Assembly (NCBI GenBank): GCA_033782935.1
Contig: JAWQEG010000412.1
Coordinates: forward strand, 372,001 to 436,000
Length of the DNA stretch: 64,000 nucleotides
Origin: Petrolisthes cinctipes
Taxonomy: Eukaryota > Arthropoda > Malacostraca > Decapoda > Porcellanidae
Direction of reading: 5' to 3'
Shown: positions 38,234 through 50,500 of the stretch, piece by piece
Layout of the letters: each line of letters starts with the position of its first letter
How positions within the stretch are numbered: position 1 is the stretch's first letter
The notes under the pieces: model-generated
Told to the model about the DNA's origin: nothing
What the model saw: only the letters and a program-made list of their open reading frames with translations
Database searches by the model: none
Made by a program: the position numbers and the translations under genes

Positions 38234-40728
38234 TGTGGGTGTCATTACAGTGCTTAGACTGTAAGTATCAACAGTCATTTATGGGGTGGTGGGTGTGTGT
38301 GTGACATTACAGTGCATGGACTGTAAATATTAACAGTCATTCATGGGGTAGTGGGTGTGTGAGTGTCATTACAGTGTTCGGACTGAAATTATTAACCGTT
38401 ATTTATGGGGTGGTGGGTGTGTGGGTGTTATTACAGTGGTTGGACTGTAAATATCAACCGTCATTCATAGGGTGGTGGGTGTGTGAGTGTCATTATAGAG
38501 CTTGGACTGTAAATATCAACAGTCATTCATGGAGTGGTCGGTGTGTGGGTGTCATTACAGTGCTTGGACTGTAAATATCAACCATCATTCATGGTGTGGT
38601 GGTTGTGTGATTGTCATTACAGTGTTTTGATTGTAAATATCAACAGTCATTTATAAGGTGGTGGGTGTCATTAGAGTGCTTGAACTGTAAATATCAACAG
38701 TCATTCATGGAGTGGTGGGTGTGTTGGTGTCATTACAGTGCTTGGACTGTAAATATCAACCATAATTCATGGGGTGGTGGTTGTGGGGTGTCATTACAGT
38801 TCTTGGACTGTAAATATAAACCATCATTCATTAGGTGGTGGGATTGTGGGTGTCATTACCGTGCTCAGACTGCAAATATTAACAGTCATTCATGGGGTTG
38901 TGGGTGTTTGGGTGTCATTACAGTTCTTTGACTGTAAATATCAACTGTCATTAATAGGGTGTTGGGTGTGTGAGTGTCATTACAAAGCTTGGACTGTAAA
39001 TATCAACAGTCATTCATGACATTGTATGTGTGTAGGTGTCATTACAGTGCTTGGACTGTAAATATCAAAAGTCATTCTTTGGGGGTGGGTGTGTGGGTGT
39101 CATTACAGTGCTTAAACTTTAAGTCTCAACAGTCATTTATGGAGTGGTGGGTATGTGGCTGTCATTATAGTGCTTGGACTGTAAATATAAACAGTCAATC
39201 ATGGGGTGGTGGGTATGTGGGTGTCATTACAGTGCTTGGACTGTAAATATCAACAGTCATTCATTGGGTGGTGGGTGTGTGGGTGTCATTACAGTGTTTT
39301 GATTGTAAATATCAACAGTCATTAATAAGGTGGTGGGTGTCATTAGAATGCTTGGACTGTAAATATCAACAGTCATTCATGGAGTGATGGGTGTGTTAGT
39401 GTCATTACAGTGCTTGGACTATAAATATCAACCATAATCATGAGGTGGTGGGTGTGGGGCGTCATTACAGTGCTTTGACTGTAAATATCAACAGTCATTC
39501 ATGGGGTGGAGGAGTGAGGGTGTCATTACAGTGCTTAGACTGTAAATATCAACAATCATTCATGGGGTGGTGGGTGTGTGGCTGTCATGATAGTCCTTGG
39601 ACTGTAAATATCAACAGTCATTAATGGGGTGGTGGGTGTGTGGGTGTCATTACATTGCTTGGACTGAAAATATCATGTCATTCAAGGGGTGGTGGGTGTC
39701 TGTGTGTCATTAGTGCTTGGACTGTGAATATCAACAGTCATTCATGGGGTGGTGGGTGGCATTACAGTGCTTAGACTCTAATATCAACAGTCATTAATGG
39801 GGTGTTGGGTGTGTGGGTGTCATTACAGTTCTTGGACTGTATATATCAATAGTTATTCATGGGGATGTGGGTGTTTGGGTGTCTATGCAGTGCTTGGACT
39901 GTAAATATCAACAGTTAATCATATGGTGGTGGGTGTGTGGCTATCATTAGACTGCTTGGAGTGTAAATATTAACAGTCATTTATGGTGTAGTGGGTGTGT
40001 GGATGTCATTACAGTGCTAAGACTGAAAATATCAACAGTGATTCATGGGGTGGTGGGTGTGTGATTGTCATTACAGTGCTTGGACTATAAATATCAACCG
40101 TCATTTTTGGGGTGGTGGGTGTGTGGGTGTCATTACAGTTGTTTGACTGTAAATATCAACTGTCATTCATAGGGTGTTGGGTGTGTGAGTGTCATTACAA
40201 AGCTTGGACTGTAAATATCAACCATAATTCATGGGGTGGGTGTGGGGTGTCATTACAGTTCTTGGACTGTAAATATAAACCATCTTTCATTAGGTGGTGG
40301 GTAAATATTAACTGTAAATATTAACAGTCATTATATGGGTGGTGGAGGTGTAAGTGTCATTACAGTGCTTGGACTGTAAATATCAACCATAATTCATGGG
40401 GTGGTTGGTGTGGGGTGTCATTACAGTTCTTGGACTGTAAATATAAACCATCTTTCATTAGGTGGTGGGTTTGTGGGTGTCATTACAGTGCTCAGACTGT
40501 AAATATTAACAGTCATTCATGGAGTTGTGGGTGTGTGGGCGTCATTACAGTTCTTTGACTGTAAATATCATCTGTCATTCATAGGGTGGTGGGTGTGTGA
40601 GTGTCATTACAAAGCTTGGACTGTAAATATCAACAGTCATTCATGAGGTTGTATGTGTGTAGGTGTCATTACAGTGCTTGGACTGTAAATATCAAAAGTT
40701 AATCATGGGGTGGTGGGTGTGTGGGTGT

Positions 40729-40852
40729 CATTAGACTGCTTGGACTGTAAATATTAACATTCATTTATGGGGTGGTGGGTGTGTGGGTGTCATTAGACTG
40801 CTTGGACTGTAAATATTAACATTCATTTATGGGGTGGTGGGTGTGTGGGTGT
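40729..40852 (+). repeat. Two identical adjacent 62-bp monomers
   Basis: The monomer beginning TCATTAGACTGCTTGG and containing ATTAACATTCATTTATGG is present twice in a row without a difference over 62 bp. Most neighbours differ at several positions, so this is a very recent single-unit duplication. Confidence 0.8.
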
Positions 40853-42830
40853 CATTACAGTGCTTGGACTGTAAATATCATCTGTCATTCATTAGGTGGT
40901 GGGTTTGTGGGTGTCATTACAGTGCTCAGACTGTAAATATTAACAGTCATTATATGGGTGGTGGAGGTGTAAGTGTCATTACAGTGCTTGGACTGTAAAT
41001 ATCAACAGTCATTCATAGGGTGGTGGGTGTGTGAGTGTCATTATAGAGCTTGGACTGTAAATATCAACAGTCAATCATGGGGTGGTCGGTGTGTGGGTGT
41101 CATTAAAGTGCTTGTACTGTAAATGTCAACAGTCATTCAAGGGGTGGTGCATGTGTTGGTGTCATGACAGTGCTTAGACTGTCAATGTCAACAGTCATTC
41201 ATAGGGTGGTGAGTGTGTGGGTGTCATTACAGTTCTTGGACTATAAATATAAACCATCATTCATTAGTTGGTGGGTTTGTGGGTGTCATTACAGTGCTCA
41301 GACTGTAAATATTAACAGTCATTTATGGGGTGGTGGGTGTGTGGATATCATTACAGGGCTTAGACTGAAAATATCAACAGTCATTTATGGGGTGGTGGGT
41401 GTGTGGGTGTCATTACAGTGCTTGGACTATAAATATCAACTGTCATTTATGGGGTTGTGGGTGTGTGGGTGTCATTACAGTTCTTGGACTGTATATATCA
41501 ACAGTCATTCATAGGGTGTTGAGTGTGTGAGTGTCATTACAAAGCTTAAACTGTAAATATCAACAGTCATTCATGGGGTTGTATGTGTGTAGGTGTCATT
41601 ACAGTGCTTGGACTGTAAATATCAAAAGTCATTTTAGGGGTGGTGGGTGTGTGGGTGTCATTACAGTGCTTGGACTGTAAATATCAACAGTCAATAATTG
41701 GGTGGTGGAGGTGTAAGTGTCATTACAGTGCTTGCACTGTAAATATCAACAGTCAATCATGGGGTGGTCGGTGTGTGGGTGTCATTACAGTGCTTGGACT
41801 GTAAATGTCAACAGTCATTTATGGGGTGGTGCATGTGTTGGTGTCATGACAGTGCTCAGACTGTAAATATCAACAGTCATTCATGGGGTGGTGAGTGTGT
41901 GGGTGTCATTACAGTTCTTGAACTATAAATATCAACATTCATTCATTAGGTGGTGGGTTTGTGGGTGTCATTACAGTGCTCAGACTGTAAATATTAACAG
42001 TCATTTATCTGGTGGTGGGTGTGTGGATGTCATTACAGGGCGTAGACTCAAAATATTAACAGTCATTTATGGGGTGGTGGATGTGTGGGTGTCATTACAT
42101 TGCTTGCAATATAAATATCAACTGTCATTTATGGGGTTGTGGGTGTGTGGGTGTCATTACAGTTCTTGGACTTTAAATATCAACAGTCATACATAGGGTG
42201 GTGGGTGTGTGAGTGTCATTACAGAGCTTGGACTGTAAATATCATCAGTAATTCATGGGGTTGTGGGTGTGTAGGTGTCATTACAGTGCTTGGACTGTAC
42301 ATATCAAAAGTCATTCTTGGGGTGGTGGGTTGGTGGGTGTCATTAGAGTGCTATGACTGTAAATATCAACAGTCATTTATGGGGTGGTGAGTGTGTGGCT
42401 GTCATTATAGAGCTTGGACTGTAAATATCAACAGTCAATCGTGGAGTGGTGGGTATGTGGGTGTCATTACAGTGCTTGGACTGTAAATATCAACCGTCAT
42501 TCATGGGGTGGTGGTTGTGTGGTTGTTATTACAATGTTTTGATTATAAATATCAACTGTCATTTATAAGGTGGTGGGTGTCATTAGAGTGCTTCGACTGT
42601 AAATATCAACAGTCATTCATGGAGTGGTGGGTGTGTTGGTGTCATTACAGTGCGTGGACTGTAAATATCAACCATAATTCATGGGGTGGTGTGTGTGGGG
42701 TGTCATTACAGTTCTTGGACTATAAATATAAACCATCTTTCATTAGGTGGTGGGTTTGTGGGTGTCATTACAGTGCTTAGACTGTAAATATTAACAGTCA
42801 TTCATGGGGTTGTGTGTGTGTGGGTGTCAT

Positions 42831-43450
42831 TACAGTTCTTTGACTGTAAATATCATCTGTCATTCATAGGGTGGTGGGTGTGTGAGTGTCATTACAAAGC
42901 TTGGACTGTAAATATCAACAGTCATTCATGAGGTTGTATGTGTGTAGGTGTCATTACAGTGCTTGGACTGTAAATATCAAAAGTTAATCATGGGGTGGTG
43001 GGTGTGTGGTTGTCATTAGACTGCTTGGACTGTAAATATTAACATTCATTTATGGGGTGGTGGGTGTGTGGGTGTCATTACAGTGCTTGGACTGTAAATA
43101 TTAACAGTCATTCATGGGGATGTGGGTGTGTGGGTGTCATTACAGTTCTTTGACTGTAAATATCATCTGTCATTCATAGGGTGGTGGGTGTGTGAGTGTC
43201 ATTACAAAGCTTGGACTGTAAATATCAACAGTCATTCATGAGGTTGTATGTGTGTAGGTGTCATTACAGTGCTTGGACTGTAAATATCAAAAGTTAATCA
43301 TGGGGTGGTGTGTGTGTGGGTGTCATTAGACTGCTTGGACTGTAAATATTAACATTCATTTATGGGGTGGTGGGTGTGTGGGTGTCATTACAGTGCTTGG
43401 ACTGTAAATATCAACAGTCATTAATTGGGTGGTGGAGGTGTAAGTGTCAT
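42831..43450 (+). repeat. 310-bp (five-monomer) tandem duplication
   Basis: TACAGTTCTTTGACTG followed by ATCATCTGTC, ACAAAGCTTGG, GAGGTTGTATGTGTG and AAAAGTTAATCATGG appears at 42831 and again at 43141, exactly 310 bp on. A related but altered copy starts at 43762. The two units agree closely, apart from changes such as GTGTGTGGTTG against GTGTGTGGGTG. Confidence 0.75.
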
Positions 43451-45608
43451 TACAGTGCTTGGACGGGAAAATATCAACAGTCAATCATGGGGTGGTCGGT
43501 GTGTGGGTGTCATTACAGTGTTTGGACTGTAAATGTCAACAGTCATTCATGGGGTGGTGCATTTGTTGGTGTCAAGACAGTGCTTCGACTATAAATATCA
43601 ACAGTAATTCATGGGGTGGTGAGTGTGTGGGTGTCATTACAGTTCTTGGGCTATAAATATCAACCATCATTCATTAGGTGGTGGGTTTGTGGGTGTCATT
43701 ACAGTGCTCAGACTGTAAATATTAACAGTCATTCATGGGGTTGTCGGTGTGTGGGTGTCATTACAGTTCTTTGACTGTAAATATCATCTGTCATTCATAG
43801 GGTGGTGGGTGTGTGAGTGTCATTAAAAAGCTTGGACGGTAAATATCAACAGTCATTCATGAGGTTGTATGTGTATAGGTGACATTACAGAGCTTGGACT
43901 GTAAATATCAAAAGTTAATCATGGGGTGGTGGGTGTGTGGGTGTCATTAGACTGCTTGGACTGTAAATATTAACAGTCATTTATGGGGTGGTGGGTGTGT
44001 GGGTGTCATTACAGTGCTTGGACTGTAAATATCAACAGTCATTAATTGGGTGGTGGAGGAGTAAGTGTCATTACAGTGCTTGGACTGAAAATATTAACAG
44101 TCAATCATGGGGTTGTCGGTGTGTGGGTGTCATTACAGTGCTTTGAAAGTAAATGTCAACAGTCATTCATGGGATGGTGCATGTGTTGGTGTCATGACAG
44201 TGCTTAGACTGTAAATATCAACAGTCATTCATGTGGTGGTGAGTGTGTGGGTGTCATTACAGTTCTTGGACAATAAATATCAACCATCATTCATTAGGTG
44301 GTGGGTTTGTGGGTGTTATTACAGTGCTCAGACTGTAAATATTAACAGTCATTATATGGGTGGTGGATGTGTAAGTGTCATTACAGTGCTTGGACTGTAA
44401 ATATCAACAGTAATTCATAGGGTGGTGGGTGTGTGAGTGTTATTATAGAGCTTGGACTTTAAATATCAACAGTCATTCATGGAGTGGTCGGTGTGTGGGT
44501 GTCATTACAGTGCTTGGAGTGTAAATATCAACAGTCATTAATTGGGTGGTGGAGGTGTAAGTGTCATTACAGTGCTTGGACTGTAAATATCAACAGTCAA
44601 TCATGAGGTGGTCGGTGTGTGGGTGTCATTAAAGTGCTTGTACTGTAAATGTCAACAGTCATTCATGGAGTGGTGCATGTGTTGGTGTCATGACAGTGCT
44701 TAGACTGTCAACATCAACAGTCATACATGGGGTGGTGAGTGTGTGGGTGTCATTACAGTTCTTGGACTATAAATATAAACCATCATTCATTAGTTGGTGG
44801 GTTTGTGGGTGTCATTACAGTGCTCAGACTGTAAATATTAACAGTCATATATGGGGTGGTGGGGGTGTGGATGTCATTACAGGGCTTAGACTGAAAATAT
44901 CAACAGTCATTTATGGGGTGGTGGGTGTGTGGGTGTCGTTACAGTGCTTGGACTATAAATATCAACTGTCATTTATGGGGTTGTGGGTGTGTGGGTTTTT
45001 TATTACAGTGCTTGGACTGTAAATATTAAAAGTCATTCTTGGGGTTATGGGTGTGTGGGTGTCATTACAGTGCTTAGACTGTAAATATCAACAGTCATTC
45101 ATGGGGTGGTGGTTGTGTGGTTGTCATTACAGTGTTTTGATTGTAAATATCAACAGTCATTTTTAAGGTGGTGGGTGTCATTAGAGTGCTTGGACTGTAA
45201 TATCAACAGTCATTCATGGAGTGGTGGGTGTGTTGTTGTCATTACAGTGCTTGGACTGTAAATATCAACCATAATTCATGGGGTGGTGGGTGTGGGGTGT
45301 CATTACAGTTCTTGGACTGTAAATATAAACCATCATTCATTAGGTAGTGGGTTTGTGGGTGTCATTACCGTGCTCAGACTGCAAATATTAACAGTCATTC
45401 ATGGGGTTGTGGGTGTGTGGGTTTCATTACAGTTCTTTGACTGTAAATATCAACTGTCATTCATAGGGTGGTTGGTGTTTGAGTGTCATTACAAAGCTTG
45501 GACTGTAAATATCAACAGTCATTCATGAGGTTGTATGTGTGTAGGTGTCATTACAGTGCTTGGACTGAAAATATCAAAAGTCATTCTTTGGTAGTGGGTG
45601 TGTGGGTG
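43451..45608 (+). repeat. Mosaic satellite monomers
   Basis: Further in-register monomers reuse the marker variants of the preceding 10 kb. A non-standard GTGTGGGTTTTTTATTACAG occurs near 44990-45008. No other feature is seen. Confidence 0.7.
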
Positions 45609-46580
45609 TCATTACAGTGCTTAGACTGTAAGTATCAACAGTCATTTATGGGGTGGCAAGTGTGTGGCTGTCATTATTGTGCTTGGACTGTAAATATCAA
45701 CAGTCAATCATGGGGTGGTGGGTATGTGGGTGTCATTACAGTGCTTGGACTGTAAATATCAACAGTAATTCATTGGGTGGTGTGTGTGTGGGTGTCATTA
45801 CAGTGTTTTTATTGTAAATATCAACAGTCATTATTAAGGTGGAAGGTGTCATTAGAATGCTTGGACTATAAATATCAACAGTCATTCATGGAGTGGTGGG
45901 AGTGTTGGTGTCATTACAGTGCTTGGACTATAAATATCAACCATAATCATGGGGTGGTGGGTGTGGGGCGTCATTACAGTGCTTTGACTGTAAATATCAA
46001 CAGTCATTCATGGGGTGGTGGGGGTGAGGGAGTCATTACAGTGCTTAGACTGTAAATATCAACAATCATTCAAGGGGTGGTGGGTGTGTGGGTGTCATTA
46101 CAGTGCTTAGACTGTAAGTATCAACAGTCATTTATGGGGTGGTAAGTGTGTGGCTGTCATTATTGTGCTTGGACTGTAAATATCAACAGTCAATCATGGG
46201 GTGGTGGGTATGTGGGTGTCATTACAGTGCTTGGACTGTAAATATCAACAGTAATTCATTGGGTGGTGTGTGTGTGGGTGTCATTACAGTGTTTCGATTG
46301 TAAATATCAAAAGTCATTATTAAGGTGGTGGGTGTCATTAGAATGCTTGGACTATAAATATCAACAGTCATTCATGGAGTGGTGGGAGTGTTGGTGTCAT
46401 TACAGTGCTTGGACTATAAATATCAACCATAATCATGGGGTGGTGGGTGTGGGGCGTCATTACAGTGCTTTGACTGTAAATATCAACAGTCATTCATGGG
46501 GTGGTGGGGGTGAGGGAGTCATTACAGTGCTTAGACTGTAAATATCAACAATCATTCAAGGGGTGGTGGGTGTGTGGGTG
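45609..46580 (+). repeat. 486-bp tandem duplication
   Basis: Sequence from 45609 recurs at 46095 (486 bp, about eight monomers). It includes TGTAAGTATCAACAG, TCATTATTGTGCTTGG and GGTGGTGTGTGTGTGGG. There are a few differences, such as GGGGTGGCAAGTG against GGGGTGGTAAGTG. Confidence 0.8.
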
Positions 46581-47579
46581 ACATTATAGTGATTGGACTG
46601 TAAATATCAACAGTCATTAATGGGGTGGTGGGTGTGTGGGTGTCATTACATTGCTTGGACTGTAAATATCAAGTCATTCAAGGGGTGGTGGGTGTCTGTG
46701 TGTCATTAGTGCTTGGACTGTAAATATAAACAGTCATTCATTGGGTGGTGGGTGGCATTACAGTGCTTAGACTCTAATATCAACAGTAATTCATGGGGTG
46801 ATGGGTGTTTGGGTGTCATTACAGTGCTTGGACTGTAGATATCAACAGTTATTCATGGGGATGTGGGTGTTTGGGTGTCTATGCAGTGCTTGGACTGTAA
46901 ATATCAACAGTAATTCATTGGGTGGTGTGTGTGTGGGTGTCATTACAGTGTTTTGATTGTAAATATCAACAGTCATTATTAAGGTGGTGGGTGTCATTAG
47001 AATGCTTGGACTATAAATATCAACAGTCATTCATGGAGAGGTGGGAGTGTTGGTGTCATTACAGTGCTTGGACTAGAAATATCAACCATAATCATGGGGT
47101 GATGGGTGTGGGGCATCATTACAGTGCTTTGACTGTAAATATCAACAGTCATTCATGGGGTGGTGGGGGTGAGGGAGTCATTACAGTGCTTAGACTGTAA
47201 ATATCAACAATCATTCAAGGGGTGGTGGGTGTGTGGGTGTCATTATAGTGCTTGGACTGTAAATATCAACAGTCATTAATGGGGTGGTGGGTGTGTGGGT
47301 GTCATTACATTGCTTGGACTGTAAATATCAAGTCATTCAAGGGGTGGTGGGTGTCTGTGTGTCATTAGTGCTTGGACTGTAAATATAAACAGTCATTCAT
47401 TGGGTGGTGGGTGGCATTACAGTGCTTAGACTCTAATATCAACAGTCATTCATGGGGTGATGGGTGTTTGGGTGTCATTACAGTGCTTGGACTGTAGATA
47501 TCAACAGTTATTCATGGGGATGTGGGTGTTTGGGTGTCTATGCAGTGCTTGGACTGTAAATATCAACAGTTAATCATAG
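46262..47579 (+). repeat. 659-bp tandem duplication overlapping the 486-bp one
   Basis: The block beginning GTGGTGTGTGTGTGGGTGTC at 46263 recurs at 46922, 659 bp later, and continues through the CTGTAGATATCAACAG and GTCTATGCAGTGC monomers to about 47579. Together with the 486-bp offset, three successive copies of the same segment have two different spacings. Confidence 0.8.
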
Positions 47580-50500
47580 GGTGGTGGGTGTGTGGGTGTC
47601 ATTAGACTGCTTGGACTGTAAATATTAACAGTCATTCATGATGTGGTGGGTGTGTGGATGTCATTACAGTGCTTAGACTGAAATTATCAACAGTCATTCA
47701 TGGGGTGGTGGCTGTGTGATTGTCATTACAGTGCTTGGACTATAAATATCAACTGTCATTTATGGGGTTGTGGGTGTGTGGGTGTCATTACAACTCTTTG
47801 ACTGTAAATATCCACTGTCTTTTATAGGGTGGTGGGTGTTTGAGTGTCAATACAAAGCTTGGACTGTAAATATCAACAGTCATTTATGGGGTTGTCGGTG
47901 TGTAGGTGTCATTACAGTGCTTGGACTGTAAATATCAAAAGTCATTCTTGGGGTGGTGGGTGTGTGGGTGTCATTACAGTGCTTAGACTGTAGGTATCAA
48001 CAGTCATTAATGGCGTGGTGGGTGTGTGGGTGTCATTATAGTGCTTGGACTGTAAATATCAACAGTCAATCATGGGGTGGTGGGTGTGTGGGTGTCATTA
48101 CAGTGTTTTGATTGTAAGTATCAAGAGTCATAATAAGGTGGTGGGTGTCATTAGAATGCTTGGACTGTAAATATTAACAGTTATTCATGGAGTGGTGGGT
48201 GTATTGGTGTTATTACAGTGCTTGGAATGTAAATATCAACCATAATCATGGGGTTGTGGGTATGGGGCGTCATTACAGTGCTTTGACTGTAAATATCAAC
48301 AGTCATTCATGGGGTGGTGGGGGTGAGGGTTTCATATTAGTGCTTAGACTGTAAATATCAACAATCATTCATGGGGTGGTGGGTGTGTGGGTGTCATTAT
48401 AGTGCTTGGACTGTAAATATCAACAGTCATTCATGGGGTGGTGGGTGTGTGGGTGTCATTAAAGTGTTTTGACTGAAAATATTAACAGTCATTCATAGGG
48501 TGGTGGGTGTCATTAGAGTGCTTGGACTGTTAATATCAACAGTTATTTATGGGGAGGTAGGTGTGTTGGTGTCATGACAGTACTTGGACTGTAAATATCA
48601 ACAGTCATTCATTAGGTGGTGAGTGTGTGGGTGTTATTACAGTTCTTGGACTGTAAATATCAACCATCATTCATTGGGTGGTGGGTGTGTGGGTGTCATT
48701 ACAGTGCTCAGACTGTAAATATTATCAGTCATTCATAGGGTTGTGGTTTTGTGGATGTCATTACAGTGCTTGGACTAAAAATATCAACTGTCATTCATGG
48801 GGTGGTAGGTGTGTGGGTTTAATTACAGTTCTTGGACTGTAAATATCAACCATCATTCATTGGGAGGTGGATGTGTGTGTGACATTACAGTGCTTGGACA
48901 GTAAATTTTAACAGTCATTAATGGGGTGGTGGGTTTGTGGATGTCATTACAGTGCTCGGACTGAAAATATCAACCATAATTTATAGGGTGGTGGATTTGT
49001 GGGTGTTATTACAGTGGTTGGACTGTAAATATCAACATTCATTCATAGGGTGCTGTGTGTGTGAGTGTCATTACAGAGCTTGGACTGTAAATATCAACAG
49101 TTATTCATAAAGTGGTGGGTGTGTGGGTGTCATTACAGTGCTTCGACAGTAAATATCAACAATCATTCCAGGAGTGGTAGGTGTGTGGGTGTCATTACAT
49201 TGCTTAGACTGTAAATATCAACAGTCATTAATTGGGTGGTGGGTGTGTGGATGTCATTACACTGCTTGGACTGTAAATATCAACAGTCATTCCTGGGGTC
49301 GTGGGTGTGTGGGTGTCATTACAGTGCTTGTACTATAAATATCAACCGTCATTTTTGGGGTTAAGGGTGTGTGGGTGTCATTACAGTTCTTGGACTGTAA
49401 ATATCAACAGTAATACATAGGCTGGTGGGTTAGTGAATGTCATTACAGAGCTTGGACTATAAATATCAACAGTCATTCATTGGGTTGTTGGTGTGTAGGT
49501 GTCATTATAGTGCTTGGACTGTAAATATCAACAGTCTATCATGGTGTTATTGGGTATGTGGGTGTCATTACAGTGCTTGGACTGTAAATATCAACAGTCA
49601 TTCATGGGATTGTGGGTGTGTGAGTGTCATTACAGTGTTTTGATTGTAAATATCAACAGTCATTTATAAGGTGGTGGGTGTCATTAGAGTGCTTGGACTG
49701 TAAATATTAACAGTCATTCATGGAGTGGTGGGTGTATTGGTGTCATTACAGTGCTTGGACTGTAAATATCAACCATAATTCATGGGGTGGTGGGTGTGGG
49801 GTGTCATTACAGTTCTTAGACTGTAAATATCAACCATCATTCATTGGGTGGTGGATGTGTGTGTGACATTACAGTGCTTGGACTGTAAATATTAACAGTC
49901 ATTCATGGGGTAGTGGGTGTTTGGATGTCATTACAGTGCTTGGACTGTAAATATCAACAGTCATTCATGTAGTGGTGGGTGTGTGGGTGTCATTACAGTG
50001 CTTGGACTGTAAATATCATTAGTCAATCATGGGGTGGTCGGTGTGTGGGTGTCATTACACTACTTGGACTGTAAATATCAACAGTCATTCATGGGGTGGT
50101 GCGTGTGTTGTTGTCATGACAGTGCTTGGACTGTAAATATCAACAGTCATTCATGGGGTGGTGAGTGTGTGGGTGTCATTACAGTGCTCAGACTGTAAAT
50201 ATTAACAGTCATTCATGGGGTGGTGGGTGTGTGGATATCATTTCAGTGCTTAGACTGAAAATATCAACAGTCATTTATGGGGTGGTAGGTGTGTTTGTGT
50301 CATTACAGTGCTTGGACTATAAATATCAATGGTCATTTTTGGGGTTGTGGGTGTGTGGGTGTCATTACAGTTCTTGGACTGTAAATATCATAAGTCATTC
50401 TTGGGGTGGTGGGTGTGTGGCTGTCATTATAGTGGTTGGACTGTAAATATCAACAGTCATTCGTGGGGTTGTGTGTGTTTAGGTGTCATTACAGGGCTTG

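Larger units (their letters stand above)
37161..42830 (+). repeat. Mosaic satellite monomers with local rearrangements
   Basis: Variant monomers from the preceding blocks are shuffled, with sites of local change: a G13 run at 38221-38233, a fused monomer near 40300 and an exact single-monomer duplication at 40729-40852. No non-satellite sequence is present. Confidence 0.75.

Noticed and set aside
46842..47030. Minus-strand 62-codon frame in the satellite
   Set aside because: It is a chance loss of stops in antisense satellite, with no counterpart in neighbouring copies of the same block beyond repeat identity.
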